A DNA stretch of 64,000 bases from Pseudomonas putida (GTDB taxonomy: Bacteria > Pseudomonadota > Gammaproteobacteria > Pseudomonadales > Pseudomonadaceae). The stretch covers positions 833,386 through 897,385 of the forward strand of contig NZ_MNAH01000002.1 of NCBI RefSeq assembly GCF_001976065.1, in the 5' to 3' direction. The notes beneath the pieces were generated by a model, which had not been told where the DNA came from, made no database searches, and saw only the letters and a program-made list of their open reading frames with translations. A program made the translations under genes and the position numbers. The stretch's first letter is position 1; every line of letters begins with the position of its first letter. Shown here one piece after another: positions 1 to 8,664 of this stretch.

Positions 1-646
1 ACGGGATGGCGTCGAGGCGCAAGCCGTCGATGCCCATGTCGAGCCAGTAGCGCATCACCGACAGCACGGCTTTCATGACCTGCGGGTTGTCGAAATTCAG
101 GTCTGGCTGGTGGGAGTAGAAGCGGTGCCAGAAGTATTGGCCGGCCACCGGATCCCAGGTCCAGTTGGATTTTTCGGTGTCGAGAAAGATGATGCGGGTG
201 CCGTCATATTTTTGGTCGTCATCGGACCACACGTAGAAGTCTCGGGCTGCGGAGCCTTTTTTCGCCTTGCGTGCGCGCTGGAACCACGAGTGCTGGTCCG
301 AGGTATGGTTGATGACCAGTTCGGTAATCACCCGCAAACCGCGCTTGTGCGCCTCGGCAATAAAGCGTTTTGCGTCGGCCATGGTGCCGTAGTCGCTATG
401 GACGCCCCGGTACTCGGCGATGTCATAGCCGTCGTCGCGGCGTGGCGAGGGATAGAACGGCAGCAACCAGATGGTATTGACGCCCAGGTCGGCAATGTAG
501 TCGAGTTTGGCGATCAGACCGGGAAAATCACCGATTCCGTCGTTATTTGAATCGAAATAGGATTTGACGTGGACTTGATAGATGACCGCGTCCTTGTACC
601 AGAGCGGATCCTTGATGAACGTGGCTGCCTTGGGTTTCTTCGCCAT
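1..646 (-). CDS. treS: Trehalose synthase (maltose alpha-D-glucosyltransferase), N-terminal part
   Basis: Only the first 215 residues lie in the window; the rest runs off the left edge. The start is the ATG at 644-646, preceded by AGGAG on the minus strand. Glycoside hydrolase family 13 signatures are visible in order: [24 protein letters not shown] and the region I motif [10 protein letters not shown]. This set is typical of TreS, which interconverts trehalose and maltose in the cytoplasm. It lies directly downstream of glgE on the same strand, the usual Pseudomonas glgE-treS(-glgB) order, in which TreS supplies maltose that is phosphorylated and polymerised by GlgE. In Pseudomonas TreS is often fused to a maltokinase domain; that cannot be judged here. 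The 155-bp gap to glgE holds a dispersed repeat. Confidence 0.9.
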   Translation of the reverse strand, partial: MAKKPKAATFIKDPLWYKDAVIYQVHVKSYFDSNNDGIGDFPGLIAKLDYIADLGVNTIWLLPFYPSPRRDDGYDIAEYRGVHSDYGTMADAKRFIAEAHKRGLRVITELVINHTSDQHSWFQRARKAKKGSAARDFYVWSDDDQKYDGTRIIFLDTEKSNWTWDPVAGQYFWHRFYSHQPDLNFDNPQVMKAVLSVMRYWLDMGIDGLRLDAIP

Positions 647-688
647 TTGAAACTCCTGTTGAATTCGAAAGAGCACCCTTCTCACCGA

Positions 689-796
689 GATCGTTCCCAC
701 GCTCTGCGTGGGAATGCATCCCGTGACGCTCTGCGTCACAGCGGTGGACGCAGAGCGTCCAGGGGCGACATCCCCACGCAGAGCGTGGGAACGATC
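689..796. repeat. Pseudomonas dispersed palindromic repeat (GATCGTTCCCACGC type)
   Basis: The outer arms GATCGTTCCCACGCTCTGCG and its near-perfect reverse complement enclose a second inner inverted pair (GACGCTCTGCGTC and GGACGCAGAGCGTCC). The element fills most of the glgE-treS gap. This is a family of intergenic repeats that I recognise as common in fluorescent pseudomonads. It can fold into a long cruciform and could attenuate or protect the glgE-treS transcript, which is inference. Only one copy of this type is present in the window. Confidence 0.75.
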
Positions 797-801
797 ATGG
801 A

Positions 802-2796
802 CTAAACAGTAATTCTCCAGATACCGAACGGCTGATACGCCGGGTCCAGGCGCATGAACTGGTACTTGCCGTGCCAGGTCCAGCGATGGCCATTCATCAA
901 GTCTTCGCCTTGAGTGCTGGCGTCATCGGGCAAGCCCATTTCCCACAGTGGCAGCTCGAAATTCGCTTCTTGCGGGTTATGGGGGTCCAGGTTCACCGCG
1001 ACCAGAATGAAATTACTGCCGTCGGCGCTGCGCTTGCCGAAGTAAAGGATGTTGTCGTTCCAGGCGTTGTAGACCTTAAGGCCCAGATGCGTATGCAGTG
1101 CCGGGTTTTGTCGACGGATGCGGTTGAGTTGGGCGATTTCGGCAATGATGTTGCCGGGCGCGTTGAAGTCCCTGGGGCGGATCTCGTACTTCTCCGAGTC
1201 GAGATATTCCTCCTTGCCCGGCACCGGCGCCGACTCGCACAGCTCGAACCCCGAATACATGCCCCACAGCCCCGAGCCCATGGTCGCCAGCGCCGCACGA
1301 ATGAGAAAACCGGAGCGCCCCGATTCGTGCAGGAACGCCGGGTTGATGTCCGGTGTATTGACGAAGAAATTCGGCCGGTAGCATTCGCGCCACGGCGATT
1401 CGTTGAGCTCGGTGAAATAGGTCGCCAACTCCGCCTTGGTGTTGCGCCAGGTGAAATAGGTGTAGCTCTGGGAATAACCGACCTTGCCCAGTCGCGCCAT
1501 CATTGCAGGGGTGGTAAAGGCTTCGGCCAGGAAAATCACCTCCGGGTATAGCGCACGAACGTCGGCGATCAGCCATTGCCAGAACGGCAGCGGTTTGGTG
1601 TGCGGGTTGTCGACGCGAAAGATCTTCACGCCCTCCTGCACCCAGCCTACGACGATGTCACGCAGTTCGATCCACAGGCTTGGGATTGCCTCGACGGCAT
1701 AGAAGTCGACGTTGACGATGTCCTGGTATTTTTTCGGTGGGTTTTCGGCGTATTTGATCGTGCCATCGGGCCGCCAGTTGAACCAGCCAGGGTGCTGCTT
1801 GAGCCATGGATGGTCCTGGGAGCACTGGATGGCGAAATCGAGGGCGATCTCCAATCCATGGTCTGCAGCCGCCGCCACCAGTCGACGAAAATCTTCGCGA
1901 CTACCCAGCTGCGAATGAATCGCCTCATGCCCGCCCTCTTCACTGCCGATCGCATAGGGGCTGCCCGGATCGTCAGGTCCGGCGGTCAACGAGTTGTTGG
2001 GGCCCTTGCGATAACTGCGACCGATCGGGTGGATTGGCGGGAAATACAGCACGTCGAAGCCCATGTCCTGGATCATCGGCAGCCGTGAATGCACATCGTT
2101 GAAAGTGCCATGGCGCTTGGGATCGTCGGTAATCGAGCGCGGGAACAGTTCGTACCAACTGGCAAACTGCGCCAGCTGTCGCTCGACGTCGACCGGGTAT
2201 TCCGGGCTGAGGCTCAGGTAGGCACGATGATCGGCCTGAGCCATCAACTCGGCGCTACGCTGGTGCAGGAACAGTGCCACCTGCTCGGTTTCGAGCAGGC
2301 CCGACAACTCATGGTGCAAGGCTGCCAACGCCTCGCTGAGCGGTCCTTCGGCGCGTTCGGCGGCTTGCTGCACATGCAGGCGGCCTTCCTGCAACTCCAG
2401 ACTGACGGGCACGCCAGCGGTGTGCTTTTTTTCCAGTTCGTAGCGAAAACTGGCGAATTGATCGATCCAGGCTTCGATGCAGAACACATACCGGCCCTGA
2501 CTCTCTACCCGAAATCGGCCTTGCCAACCGTTATTGCCCAGCTCGGCCATGACCTCGCTTTGCCAGATCTCGTCGCCCTCGGCCCGCCAGCGTACCCGCA
2601 CGGCCAGCTTGTCGTGACCGTCGGCGAACACCTTGCTGGTCACCACCACGTCCTCGCCGACCACGGCCTTGACCGCAAACTGCCCGCCCTCCAGGGTCGG
2701 CAGGGTATTTTCGATCACGATTCGCGGCAGCAACAACGCCTGTGAAAGCGGCATGTGCGGGTTGTAGCTCAGTTCAGTCGGTTTTTCAGCAGTCAT
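802..2796 (-). CDS. glgE: Alpha-1,4-glucan:maltose-1-phosphate maltosyltransferase
   Basis: GlgE adds maltosyl units from maltose-1-phosphate to linear alpha-glucan in the cytoplasm. The 664-residue length matches the family. Residues ~20-190 form the N-terminal family-specific domain and the GH13 barrel follows. [13 protein letters not shown] contains the predicted nucleophile Asp396, and LAEAFT contains the acid/base Glu425; both positions are within two of the Streptomyces enzyme (Asp394, Glu423). The ATG at 2796 is preceded by AAAGGAG at good spacing. treS follows on the same strand, so the pair likely makes alpha-glucan from trehalose, a desiccation and osmotic stress route in pseudomonads. 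Nothing looks broken. Confidence 0.95.
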   Translation of the reverse strand: MTAEKPTELSYNPHMPLSQALLLPRIVIENTLPTLEGGQFAVKAVVGEDVVVTSKVFADGHDKLAVRVRWRAEGDEIWQSEVMAELGNNGWQGRFRVESQGRYVFCIEAWIDQFASFRYELEKKHTAGVPVSLELQEGRLHVQQAAERAEGPLSEALAALHHELSGLLETEQVALFLHQRSAELMAQADHRAYLSLSPEYPVDVERQLAQFASWYELFPRSITDDPKRHGTFNDVHSRLPMIQDMGFDVLYFPPIHPIGRSYRKGPNNSLTAGPDDPGSPYAIGSEEGGHEAIHSQLGSREDFRRLVAAAADHGLEIALDFAIQCSQDHPWLKQHPGWFNWRPDGTIKYAENPPKKYQDIVNVDFYAVEAIPSLWIELRDIVVGWVQEGVKIFRVDNPHTKPLPFWQWLIADVRALYPEVIFLAEAFTTPAMMARLGKVGYSQSYTYFTWRNTKAELATYFTELNESPWRECYRPNFFVNTPDINPAFLHESGRSGFLIRAALATMGSGLWGMYSGFELCESAPVPGKEEYLDSEKYEIRPRDFNAPGNIIAEIAQLNRIRRQNPALHTHLGLKVYNAWNDNILYFGKRSADGSNFILVAVNLDPHNPQEANFELPLWEMGLPDDASTQGEDLMNGHRWTWHGKYQFMRLDPAYQPFGIWRITV

Positions 2797-3008
2797 CGAG
2801 CATCACTCCTTTACGCCCCATGGACGCTCTTGTGTCTGGTGTCTGGTTGCCATCCCGCCGAGTAATTCACCCTGGAATGAACTCACTTAGGTTCCGAACG
2901 CCGGCCGCCGGGAAAAGTTCAGCGGGATCTACCGGGAATCAAATCCTGCACACAGTGGTCAACCAACTTAAGCACGACTCACGCCATGTGCCACTGGAGA
3001 CATCAACG

Positions 3009-3176
3009 ATGAACAATCCATTTCCGGCCGAAACCCCTGATCCGAACATCGATAACCCGGTGATTCCACCCAGCGATCCGCAGCCTGTGCCCGAGCAGGA
3101 ACCGCCCGGCAGCAACCCGCCACCCAGGGAAGAACCACCGACGACCATGCCACCGGTGATTGTGACCCCTGAATGA
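3009..3176 (+). CDS. Small proline-rich hypothetical protein
   Basis: A 55-residue ORF opens at an ATG at 3009. A longer in-frame opening from 2742 exists but has no coding character upstream of 3009. The product is very rich in Pro, Glu and Asn, with the pattern NPVIPPSDPQPVPEQEPPG. There is no signal peptide, membrane segment or recognised domain, so it is probably intrinsically disordered. GACATCAACG before the ATG is a poor ribosome binding site. I have a weak memory of similar short Pro-rich proteins beside stress and osmoadaptation genes in Pseudomonas but assign no function. It is divergent from glgE. Confidence 0.55.
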   Translation: MNNPFPAETPDPNIDNPVIPPSDPQPVPEQEPPGSNPPPREEPPTTMPPVIVTPE

Positions 3177-3731
3177 AGACAGTTGATCGCTCCCCTGGCG
3201 CACCGGGGGATCGATTGCAGGACTAAGCCGAAGGACGTTGCCTACGGGTGCGTAGTACCGGTCCTGAAGTGAATTTTATCTGCCGGTAAGGCGGTTATAT
3301 TGCGCTTATCGAGCGACATACTGACGACGCCACCCACCTTGAGTACGGCCAGCCATAAGCATGATCTTTTTTAACGTCGGCAGATTCACAGAACGAGCAA
3401 GCGCAAAGGAAAACGCGCTTATCCGTGAACCCTTGATCGATGGCTGGCCTCACATTGAAAATCTTCAACTACGAATTTCTCTGCTTCCATACCGAGCGCA
3501 ATCTACGAGAGGACGCTAGAAGCTCGATACTCAAGGAGTTGGACGATCATCTGCTTCTTGGTGAGTTCGACTATAGCCAGCATGAGCTATCGAATGAGCA
3601 GCGCTGCGCGGAGTACCCGGCGGCCGCCTTCGCTGGCAAGCCAGCTCCTACAGGTTCGTCGGTGGACGTTAATTGATGGACACTGCGCCAATCTGTAGGA
3701 GCCGGCTTGCTGGCGATCGGGGCTTGAGCTC
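3177..3731. other. Intergenic region with two hairpins and a REP pair; no convincing gene
   Basis: Just after the small Pro-rich gene there is an imperfect hairpin (ATCGCTCCCC with GGGGGATCGAT, 3187-3214) without a T-run. A second symmetrical hairpin follows at 3232-3265 (AGGAC-N5-CTACG-GGTG-CGTAG-N5-GTCCT). A 78-codon ORF at 3440-3676 ends in translated REP sequence and has no clear ribosome binding site; I treat it as spurious. The remainder, roughly 3270-3600, shows nothing I can identify. Confidence 0.5.
3626..3720. repeat. REPIN (inverted REP pair, GGCAAGCCAGCTCC class)
   Basis: The left REP contains CGCTGGCAAGCCAGCTCCTA and the right REP TGTAGGAGCCGGCTTGCTGG in opposite orientation, with about 40 bp between them. 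It lies just past the 3' end of the minus-strand mgtC-like gene, a normal REP location. A third partial arm, GAGCTCCTACA, follows at 3726-3736. Confidence 0.85.
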
Positions 3732-4235
3732 CTACACAGGGTCTTTGTCTTTATCGATCAGCTTCACGATCCTCGGCATCACGCCAAGAATCAACAATGC
3801 CAACAACGTACTGAGCACCGCCGTCGCCTCCCGCCCCAACCCGGCGGACACGCCAATGGCGGCGGTCATCCACAGGCCGGCGGCAGTGGTCAGGCCCTTG
3901 ACATGGCCTTCGTCACCTTCCTGGTTTTTCAAGATGGTGCCGGCGCCAAGGAAGCCGATCCCGGCGATCACGCCTTGCACCACCCGGCTCATCGCGTCGG
4001 CCTGGGAGCCGGACATTTGCGGTACCAGCACGAACAACGCCGCACCCAGCGCCACCAGCATATGGGTGCGCACTCCCGCGGCCTTGCCCTTGTGTTCGCG
4101 CTCGAAACCGAGAATACCGCCCAGCACCGCGGCCATCAGCAGGCGCACGGTGATGCGGGTCAATTGCGCGGCATCGCCGATGTCGGCGAACTCGGCTTGC
4201 AGGGTCACCCAGACTTCATGCCACCAGGCGTTCAT
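3732..4235 (-). CDS. MgtC/SapB family inner-membrane protein
   Basis: A 167-residue membrane protein if translation begins at the ATG at 4233-4235, which has AAGGA about 8 bases upstream; longer in-frame starts at 4265 and 4301 are less well supported. The family signatures GFEREHKGKAAGVRTHMLV, GIGFLGAGTI and GLTTAAGLW are all present, with about four hydrophobic segments. MgtC-type proteins are linked to growth in low magnesium and to virulence, partly through effects on the F-type ATPase. Here it is a single gene with no mgtA/B partner, and it is divergent from the small gene at 4363. It lacks the long C-terminal ACT-like domain of true MgtC and is closer to the short SapB-like branch. Confidence 0.85.
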   Translation of the reverse strand: MNAWWHEVWVTLQAEFADIGDAAQLTRITVRLLMAAVLGGILGFEREHKGKAAGVRTHMLVALGAALFVLVPQMSGSQADAMSRVVQGVIAGIGFLGAGTILKNQEGDEGHVKGLTTAAGLWMTAAIGVSAGLGREATAVLSTLLALLILGVMPRIVKLIDKDKDPV

Positions 4236-4362
4236 CGCACTTTCCTTGATAACAGCAATGGTCATGGAGCATGGACCGCAGCAACCATTAATCAGTTGCA
4301 CAGAACGATGCTCGGCGCAGGTAGCCTAATGATGCATCAGTCGTAAAAACAAGGATCACGTC

Positions 4363-4596
4363 ATGACCGTACGCATCGAAAACGAGACCTGCTTCTTTAC
4401 CACCGAAAACGGCGAGGAAATTCGCCTGTGCCCCGATGTGACCATTGTTACCGATGGGGCCAAAGCCATGTCGGCGGTTGACCTTAACGGCCAGCGGATC
4501 TACATCACCGAAGCAGAAGCCGACGCTTTGACCGTTGCAGGTGCGGTGGACGGTCGCCGGCATTTGAAGGCCACCGGCAGTGATTCGGTGATTTGA
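4363..4596 (+). CDS. Small conserved Pseudomonas protein (resembles DUF3203)
   Basis: A 77-residue soluble protein with the pattern CFFTTENGEEIRLCPDVTIVTD and a C-terminal HLKATGSD. From memory it matches the Pseudomonas-restricted family DUF3203, function unknown. The ATG at 4363 follows AAGGATCACGTC. It is divergent from the mgtC-like gene, with about 127 bp between starts, and is followed by the ccoG upstream region. Two cysteines (in TCFF and RLCPD) are the only notable residues. Confidence 0.7.
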   Translation: MTVRIENETCFFTTENGEEIRLCPDVTIVTDGAKAMSAVDLNGQRIYITEAEADALTVAGAVDGRRHLKATGSDSVI

Positions 4597-4639
4597 CTGA
4601 CGCAGATCAACCTAAACCGCAAGTGCCTGACATAAACGT

Positions 4640-4677
4640 CTGCGACCAGCTGCGACAGGTGCTTCAACTTGTCGCAG
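4640..4677. promoter_or_regulatory. Dyad upstream of ccoG (CTGCGACA / TGTCGCAG)
   Basis: A perfect 8-bp inverted repeat, CTGCGACA at 4650-4657 and TGTCGCAG at 4670-4677, has 12 bp between the arms. A direct copy of CTGCGAC precedes it at 4640-4646. It sits 115-150 bp before the ccoG start in an otherwise empty region, so it may be an operator or an RNA hairpin. It is not an FNR/Anr box (TTGAT-N4-ATCAA), which I looked for and did not find. Confidence 0.35.
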
Positions 4678-4791
4678 AAGGACTGTACGCGCGCATCTGA
4701 TCCGGTTTTTAATGCAATACCTGAGTCTGTTATGAAAACAGATCGCCGCTCATAGTGCTCATGCCTGATGGAGGCTGATGAGCGAAAGACC

Positions 4792-6222
4792 ATGAGCGAT
4801 AGAATCCCCGTCCGAACCCTTGAGAGTGCCGCCCCAGTCAAGACTTTTGAGCCTTCGCGTACAAAGATGAAGGCCAAGTCCAGCGACAACCTGATCCATA
4901 CCCGCAGCTTCACCGGTCTGTTCCGTAGCCTGCGCATCAGCGGCGCGGGTGTTCTGTTCCTGTTGTTCTTCGGTACCGTGTGGCTGGACTGGGGCGGTCG
5001 CCAGGCGGTGCTCTGGGACCTTTCGCAAAGCAAATTCCACATTTTTGGCGCGACGTTCTGGCCGCAGGATTTCATCCTGCTCTCGGCACTGTTGATCATT
5101 GCCGCATTCGGCCTGTTCGCGATCACCGTGTTCGCCGGCCGCGTCTGGTGCGGATACACCTGCCCACAGAGCTCCTGGACCTGGATCTTCATGTGGTGCG
5201 AGAAAATCACCGAAGGTGAGCGAAACCAGCGCATCAAGCTGCAAACGGCACCTTGGGGGCTGAACAAATTGATGCGCCGTTCGGCCAAGCACAGCTTGTG
5301 GCTGGCGATCAGCCTGTTGACCGGCCTGACCTTCGTCGGCTATTTCACCCCGATCCGCCCACTGGCCGAAGAGATGCTGACCCTGCACATGGGCGGCGTC
5401 AGCCTGTTCTGGGTGCTGTTCTTTACCGGCGCCACCTACATCAATGCCGGCTGGCTGCGCGAAGCGGTGTGCATGCACATGTGCCCATATGCGCGATTCC
5501 AGAGCGTGATGTTCGACAAGGACACCCTGACCATTTCCTACGACGTGGCCCGCGGCGAGAACCGTGGCCCGCGCAAGCGCGAGGCCAAGCCGGCCGAGGC
5601 CGGCCTGGGTGATTGCATCGATTGCCAGCTGTGCGTGCAGGTGTGCCCGACCGGCATCGACATTCGCGACGGCTTGCAAATGGAGTGCATCGGCTGCGCG
5701 GCGTGCATCGACGCCTGTGATTCGATCATGGACAAGATGGGCTACGAACGCGGCCTGATCAGCTATACCTCGGAGCATCAGTTGCAAGGCGGCAAGACTC
5801 ACCTGTTGCGGCCACGTTTGATCGGTTACACCGCCGTGCTGCTGGTGATGATCGTTGCCCTGGTCGTCGCGCTGATGGAGCGGCCGATGGTGTCGCTGGA
5901 CGTCAGCAAGGACCGCGGCCTGTTCCGCGAGAACAGTCAGGGGCAGATCGAGAACATCTATAGCCTGAAGGTCATCAACAAAACCCAGCAACGCCAAGAC
6001 TACCTACTGGCCCTGGTCGACGGCGACGGCTTCCAGTTGCATGGCAAGACCGAGCTGAGCCTGGCGCCGGGCGAGATTGTCGATGTGCCGGTATCGGTGG
6101 CAATGACTACGCAGCGGCCGGGCAGCAGCTCGCAGGGCATCAGCTTCAAGGTCGTCGACAGCGATGAGCCAGGCGTCTTCAGCGAGGCGAAGAGCCGGTT
6201 TGTTGCACCGATGAACCGTTGA
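4792..6222 (+). CDS. ccoG: Cytochrome c oxidase accessory protein CcoG (FixG/RdxA)
   Basis: A polyferredoxin membrane protein of about 476 residues. The first TM segment follows HTRSFTGLFRSLR. CGYTCPQSSW is the conserved Cys pair. Two [4Fe-4S] sites lie near residues 275-315 (CIDCQLCVQVCP and CIGCAACIDAC), then a TM segment and the Ig-like FixG C-terminal domain. Homologues act as cupric reductases or assembly factors for cbb3 oxidase. The start is uncertain: an in-frame ATG at 4768 adds 8 residues, but the ATG at 4792 gives the usual MSDRIPV-like N-terminus. There is no ccoNOQP, ccoHIS or anr next to it, so this is probably a second, isolated ccoG copy rather than the oxidase-linked one. Confidence 0.92.
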   Translation: MSDRIPVRTLESAAPVKTFEPSRTKMKAKSSDNLIHTRSFTGLFRSLRISGAGVLFLLFFGTVWLDWGGRQAVLWDLSQSKFHIFGATFWPQDFILLSALLIIAAFGLFAITVFAGRVWCGYTCPQSSWTWIFMWCEKITEGERNQRIKLQTAPWGLNKLMRRSAKHSLWLAISLLTGLTFVGYFTPIRPLAEEMLTLHMGGVSLFWVLFFTGATYINAGWLREAVCMHMCPYARFQSVMFDKDTLTISYDVARGENRGPRKREAKPAEAGLGDCIDCQLCVQVCPTGIDIRDGLQMECIGCAACIDACDSIMDKMGYERGLISYTSEHQLQGGKTHLLRPRLIGYTAVLLVMIVALVVALMERPMVSLDVSKDRGLFRENSQGQIENIYSLKVINKTQQRQDYLLALVDGDGFQLHGKTELSLAPGEIVDVPVSVAMTTQRPGSSSQGISFKVVDSDEPGVFSEAKSRFVAPMNR

Positions 6223-6245
6223 TCCCTTAGACTGCGGTGCTGCCA

Positions 6246-6310
6246 TTCGCGAGCAGGCTCGCTCCCACAGGTACTGCCTCGTTCTTGTGGGAGCGGGCTT
6301 GCTCGCGAAA
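6246..6310. repeat. REPIN (GCGAGCAAGCCCGCTCCC class)
   Basis: Inverted arms TTCGCGAGCAGGCTCGCTCC and GGGAGCGGGCTTGCTCGCGA with a ~20-bp centre. It lies between ccoG and the MocR-type gene and is a second sequence class of REP, different from the GGCAAGCCAGCTCC class. Confidence 0.85.
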
Positions 6311-6353
6311 AACTCACCTCATTTTTTCTGAATGACACCAATCCGGGCTTAGG

Positions 6354-7763
6354 ATGAAACGCTACGAAAAATTCGCCGATGATATCGCTGAACTGATCCG
6401 CACCGGTGTCCTCGGGCCGGGCCAGCGCGTGCCGTCGGTGCGCTATGCCAGCCAGACCTACGGGGTCAGCCCATCCACGGTGTTCCAGGCGTATTACCTG
6501 CTCGAGCGCCGCGGCCTGATTCGCGCCCGCCCGCGTTCCGGCTACTTCGTCAACGCCCACGCGCCACGGCCGTTTTCCGAGCCGCAGATCAGCAGCCAGG
6601 TCACTGAATCCACGGAAGTCGACGTCAGCGAACTGGTGTTTTCGGTCCTCGACTCGATCAAGGACCCGAACACCGTAGCCTTCGGCTCGGCATTCCCCAG
6701 CCCGACCCTGTTTCCGCTGCAACGGTTGTCACGCTCGCTGGCCAGCGCCAGCCGCGAGATGGACCCGCGCATGGTGGTCACCGACATGTCGCCGGGCAAC
6801 CCGCAACTGCGCCGGCAGATCGCCCTGCGCTACATGGTCGGCGGCCTGATGCTGCCGATGGAGGAACTGCTGATCACCAACGGCGCCCTGGAAGCGCTGA
6901 ACCTGTGCCTGCAAGCGGTGACGCAACCCGGCGACCTGGTGGCCATCGAAGCCCCGGCGTTCTACGCCTGCCTGCAAGTGCTGGAGCGTTTGAAACTCAA
7001 GGCCGTGGAAATCCCCGTACATCCGCGCGACGGCATCGACCTCAAAGTGCTGGCGCAAACCCTGGAACGGCATCCGATCAAGGCCTGCTGGTGCATGACC
7101 AGTTTCCAGAACCCCATGGGCGCGACCATGCCCGAAGTGAAAAAACGCGAACTGGTGGAATTGCTGCGCAGCCATCAGGTGCCGCTGATCGAGGACGACG
7201 TCTACGCCGAACTCTATTACGGCCAACAGGCGCCCAAACCGGCCAAGGCGTTTGATACCGAAGGCCTGGTGATGCATTGCGGCTCGTTCGCCAAGAGCCT
7301 GGCACCGGGTTACCGCATCGGCTGGGTCGCTGCCGGGCGTTATGCGCAGAAAATCGAACGGCTCAAGCTCATGACCTCGCTCTGTGCTTCGATGCCGGCC
7401 CAGGCCGCCATCGCCGATTACCTGCAGCACGGCGGCTATGACCGGCATTTGCGCAGGCTGCGGTACGCCCTGGAGGAACAGCAAAGCGCCATGCTGTCGG
7501 CCATTGCCCGCTATTTCCCGGCGCAAACCCGCGTCAGCCAGCCGGCGGGCGGCTATTTCCTCTGGCTGGAACTGCCCGAGCAGATGGATTCATTGAAGTT
7601 GTTCCAGATGGCATTGGCACAGGGCATCAGCATTGCGCCGGGGCCGATTTTTTCGCCGACGCAGCGGTTCAGCAACTGCATTCGGTTGAATTATGGGAGC
7701 CCTTGGGATGAGGCGGCGGAAAAGGCGATGGAGACGCTGGGGCGGATTGTCAGATCCTTCTAA
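6354..7763 (+). CDS. MocR-type GntR regulator / PLP-dependent aminotransferase fold protein
   Basis: 469 residues. The N-terminal GntR winged helix (1-70; QRVPSVRYASQTYGVSPSTV) is fused to a fold-type I aminotransferase domain. Lys314 in CGSFAKSLAPGYRIGW is the predicted PLP Schiff-base lysine. NPMGATMP near 254 and EDDVYAELYYG near 280 complete the cofactor site. MocR proteins are usually transcription factors that sense an amino acid or vitamer rather than true enzymes. It stands alone, flanked by repeats, and is convergent with the SDR gene, so no target is obvious from context. The start ATG is at 6354, with a weak ribosome binding site (CTTAGG). Confidence 0.9.
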   Translation: MKRYEKFADDIAELIRTGVLGPGQRVPSVRYASQTYGVSPSTVFQAYYLLERRGLIRARPRSGYFVNAHAPRPFSEPQISSQVTESTEVDVSELVFSVLDSIKDPNTVAFGSAFPSPTLFPLQRLSRSLASASREMDPRMVVTDMSPGNPQLRRQIALRYMVGGLMLPMEELLITNGALEALNLCLQAVTQPGDLVAIEAPAFYACLQVLERLKLKAVEIPVHPRDGIDLKVLAQTLERHPIKACWCMTSFQNPMGATMPEVKKRELVELLRSHQVPLIEDDVYAELYYGQQAPKPAKAFDTEGLVMHCGSFAKSLAPGYRIGWVAAGRYAQKIERLKLMTSLCASMPAQAAIADYLQHGGYDRHLRRLRYALEEQQSAMLSAIARYFPAQTRVSQPAGGYFLWLELPEQMDSLKLFQMALAQGISIAPGPIFSPTQRFSNCIRLNYGSPWDEAAEKAMETLGRIVRSF

Positions 7764-7767
7764 AAGC

Positions 7768-7812
7768 AAAGATCGCAGCCTGCGGCAGCGCCTACAGGCT
7801 GGCTGCGATCTG
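7768..7812. terminator. Convergent hairpin, AGATCGCAGCC repeat type
   Basis: AAGATCGCAGCC and GGCTGCGATCTG enclose about 20 bp between two convergent genes. The same AAGATCGCAG/CTGCGATCTT element recurs at 44194-44267 and 60506-60577, so it is a dispersed repeat that probably also works as a bidirectional terminator. Confidence 0.6.
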
Positions 7813-7826
7813 TTGATCCTGAATAC

Positions 7827-8573
7827 TTACCGACCGCCACCCAAATCGACAAAGGTCCCCGTCGCGTAGGACGCCTTGTCCGACAGCAACCATACAATCG
7901 CCTCCGCCACTTCGTCCGGTCGCCCGCCACGGGCCATCGGAATCGCCGACTCCAGCTTGCTGACCCGATCCGGATCGCCGCTCAGCGCATGGAAATCGGT
8001 ATAGATATAGCCCGGCCGTACCGCATTGACCCGAATCCCCTCGCCCGCCACTTCCTTGGACAGGCCAATGGTGAAGGTGTCGAGCGCGCCCTTGGAGGCT
8101 GCATAGTCGACGTACTCGTTGGGTGCCCCCAGGCGCGCGGCAACTGAGGAGACGTTGACGATGCTGCCGCCCTGCCCGCCGTGCTTGGGCGACATGCGCA
8201 GGATGGCGTGCTTGGCGCAGAGTACTGGTGCCAGCACGTTGGTCTTGAGGATCTTGAGGATGCGGAATTCGGACATTTCGTCAACCCGGGACTTTTGCCC
8301 GACAGTGCCGGCGTTGTTCACCAGCGCCGTGACTCGGCCCAACTCGCTGTCCACCCGGTTGAACAAGGCGACGACTTCATCTTCGATGCTGACGTCGGCG
8401 CGCACTGCGATGGCTTGGGCGCCTAACGCCCGGACCTGGTCCAGTACCGTTTGCGCCGCCTGTTCATCGGACTGGTAGTTGATGCAGATCCGATAGCCTT
8501 GTTTGGCGGCCAACAGCGCTGTTGCCGCACCAATACCGCGACTTCCGCCGGTGATGACGATGACTTTGTCCAT
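7827..8573 (-). CDS. SDR family NAD(P)-dependent oxidoreductase
   Basis: A 248-residue classical short-chain dehydrogenase/reductase. It has the cofactor motif TGGSRGIG at 8-15, NNAG at 86-89, catalytic Ser142/Ser143 and the Y157-AAS-K161 active site. The C-terminal ATGTFVDLGGGR is typical of the FabG-like and glucose-dehydrogenase-like branch. The start is the ATG at 8571-8573, preceded by GGGGAA; an upstream in-frame extension would need ATT as start. It stands alone, divergent from nothing and convergent with the MocR gene, so the substrate cannot be inferred. Confidence 0.9.
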   Translation of the reverse strand: MDKVIVITGGSRGIGAATALLAAKQGYRICINYQSDEQAAQTVLDQVRALGAQAIAVRADVSIEDEVVALFNRVDSELGRVTALVNNAGTVGQKSRVDEMSEFRILKILKTNVLAPVLCAKHAILRMSPKHGGQGGSIVNVSSVAARLGAPNEYVDYAASKGALDTFTIGLSKEVAGEGIRVNAVRPGYIYTDFHALSGDPDRVSKLESAIPMARGGRPDEVAEAIVWLLSDKASYATGTFVDLGGGR

Positions 8574-8664
8574 GCACACTTTCCCCAATTAAAGCCTTTG
8601 CAGTCGGGGGAAGAATAACCGCCATTGGCGGATTTTGCATGAAACCGTAATGGGTCCCGGCAGA

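Noticed and set aside
3440..3676. 78-codon ORF before the REPIN
   Set aside because: Its C-terminal third is translated REP, there is no ribosome binding site and no family pattern.
4591..4610. TTGAC...ATCAA before ccoG as an Anr/FNR site
   Set aside because: The half-sites are 8 bp apart rather than 4 and the first is imperfect.
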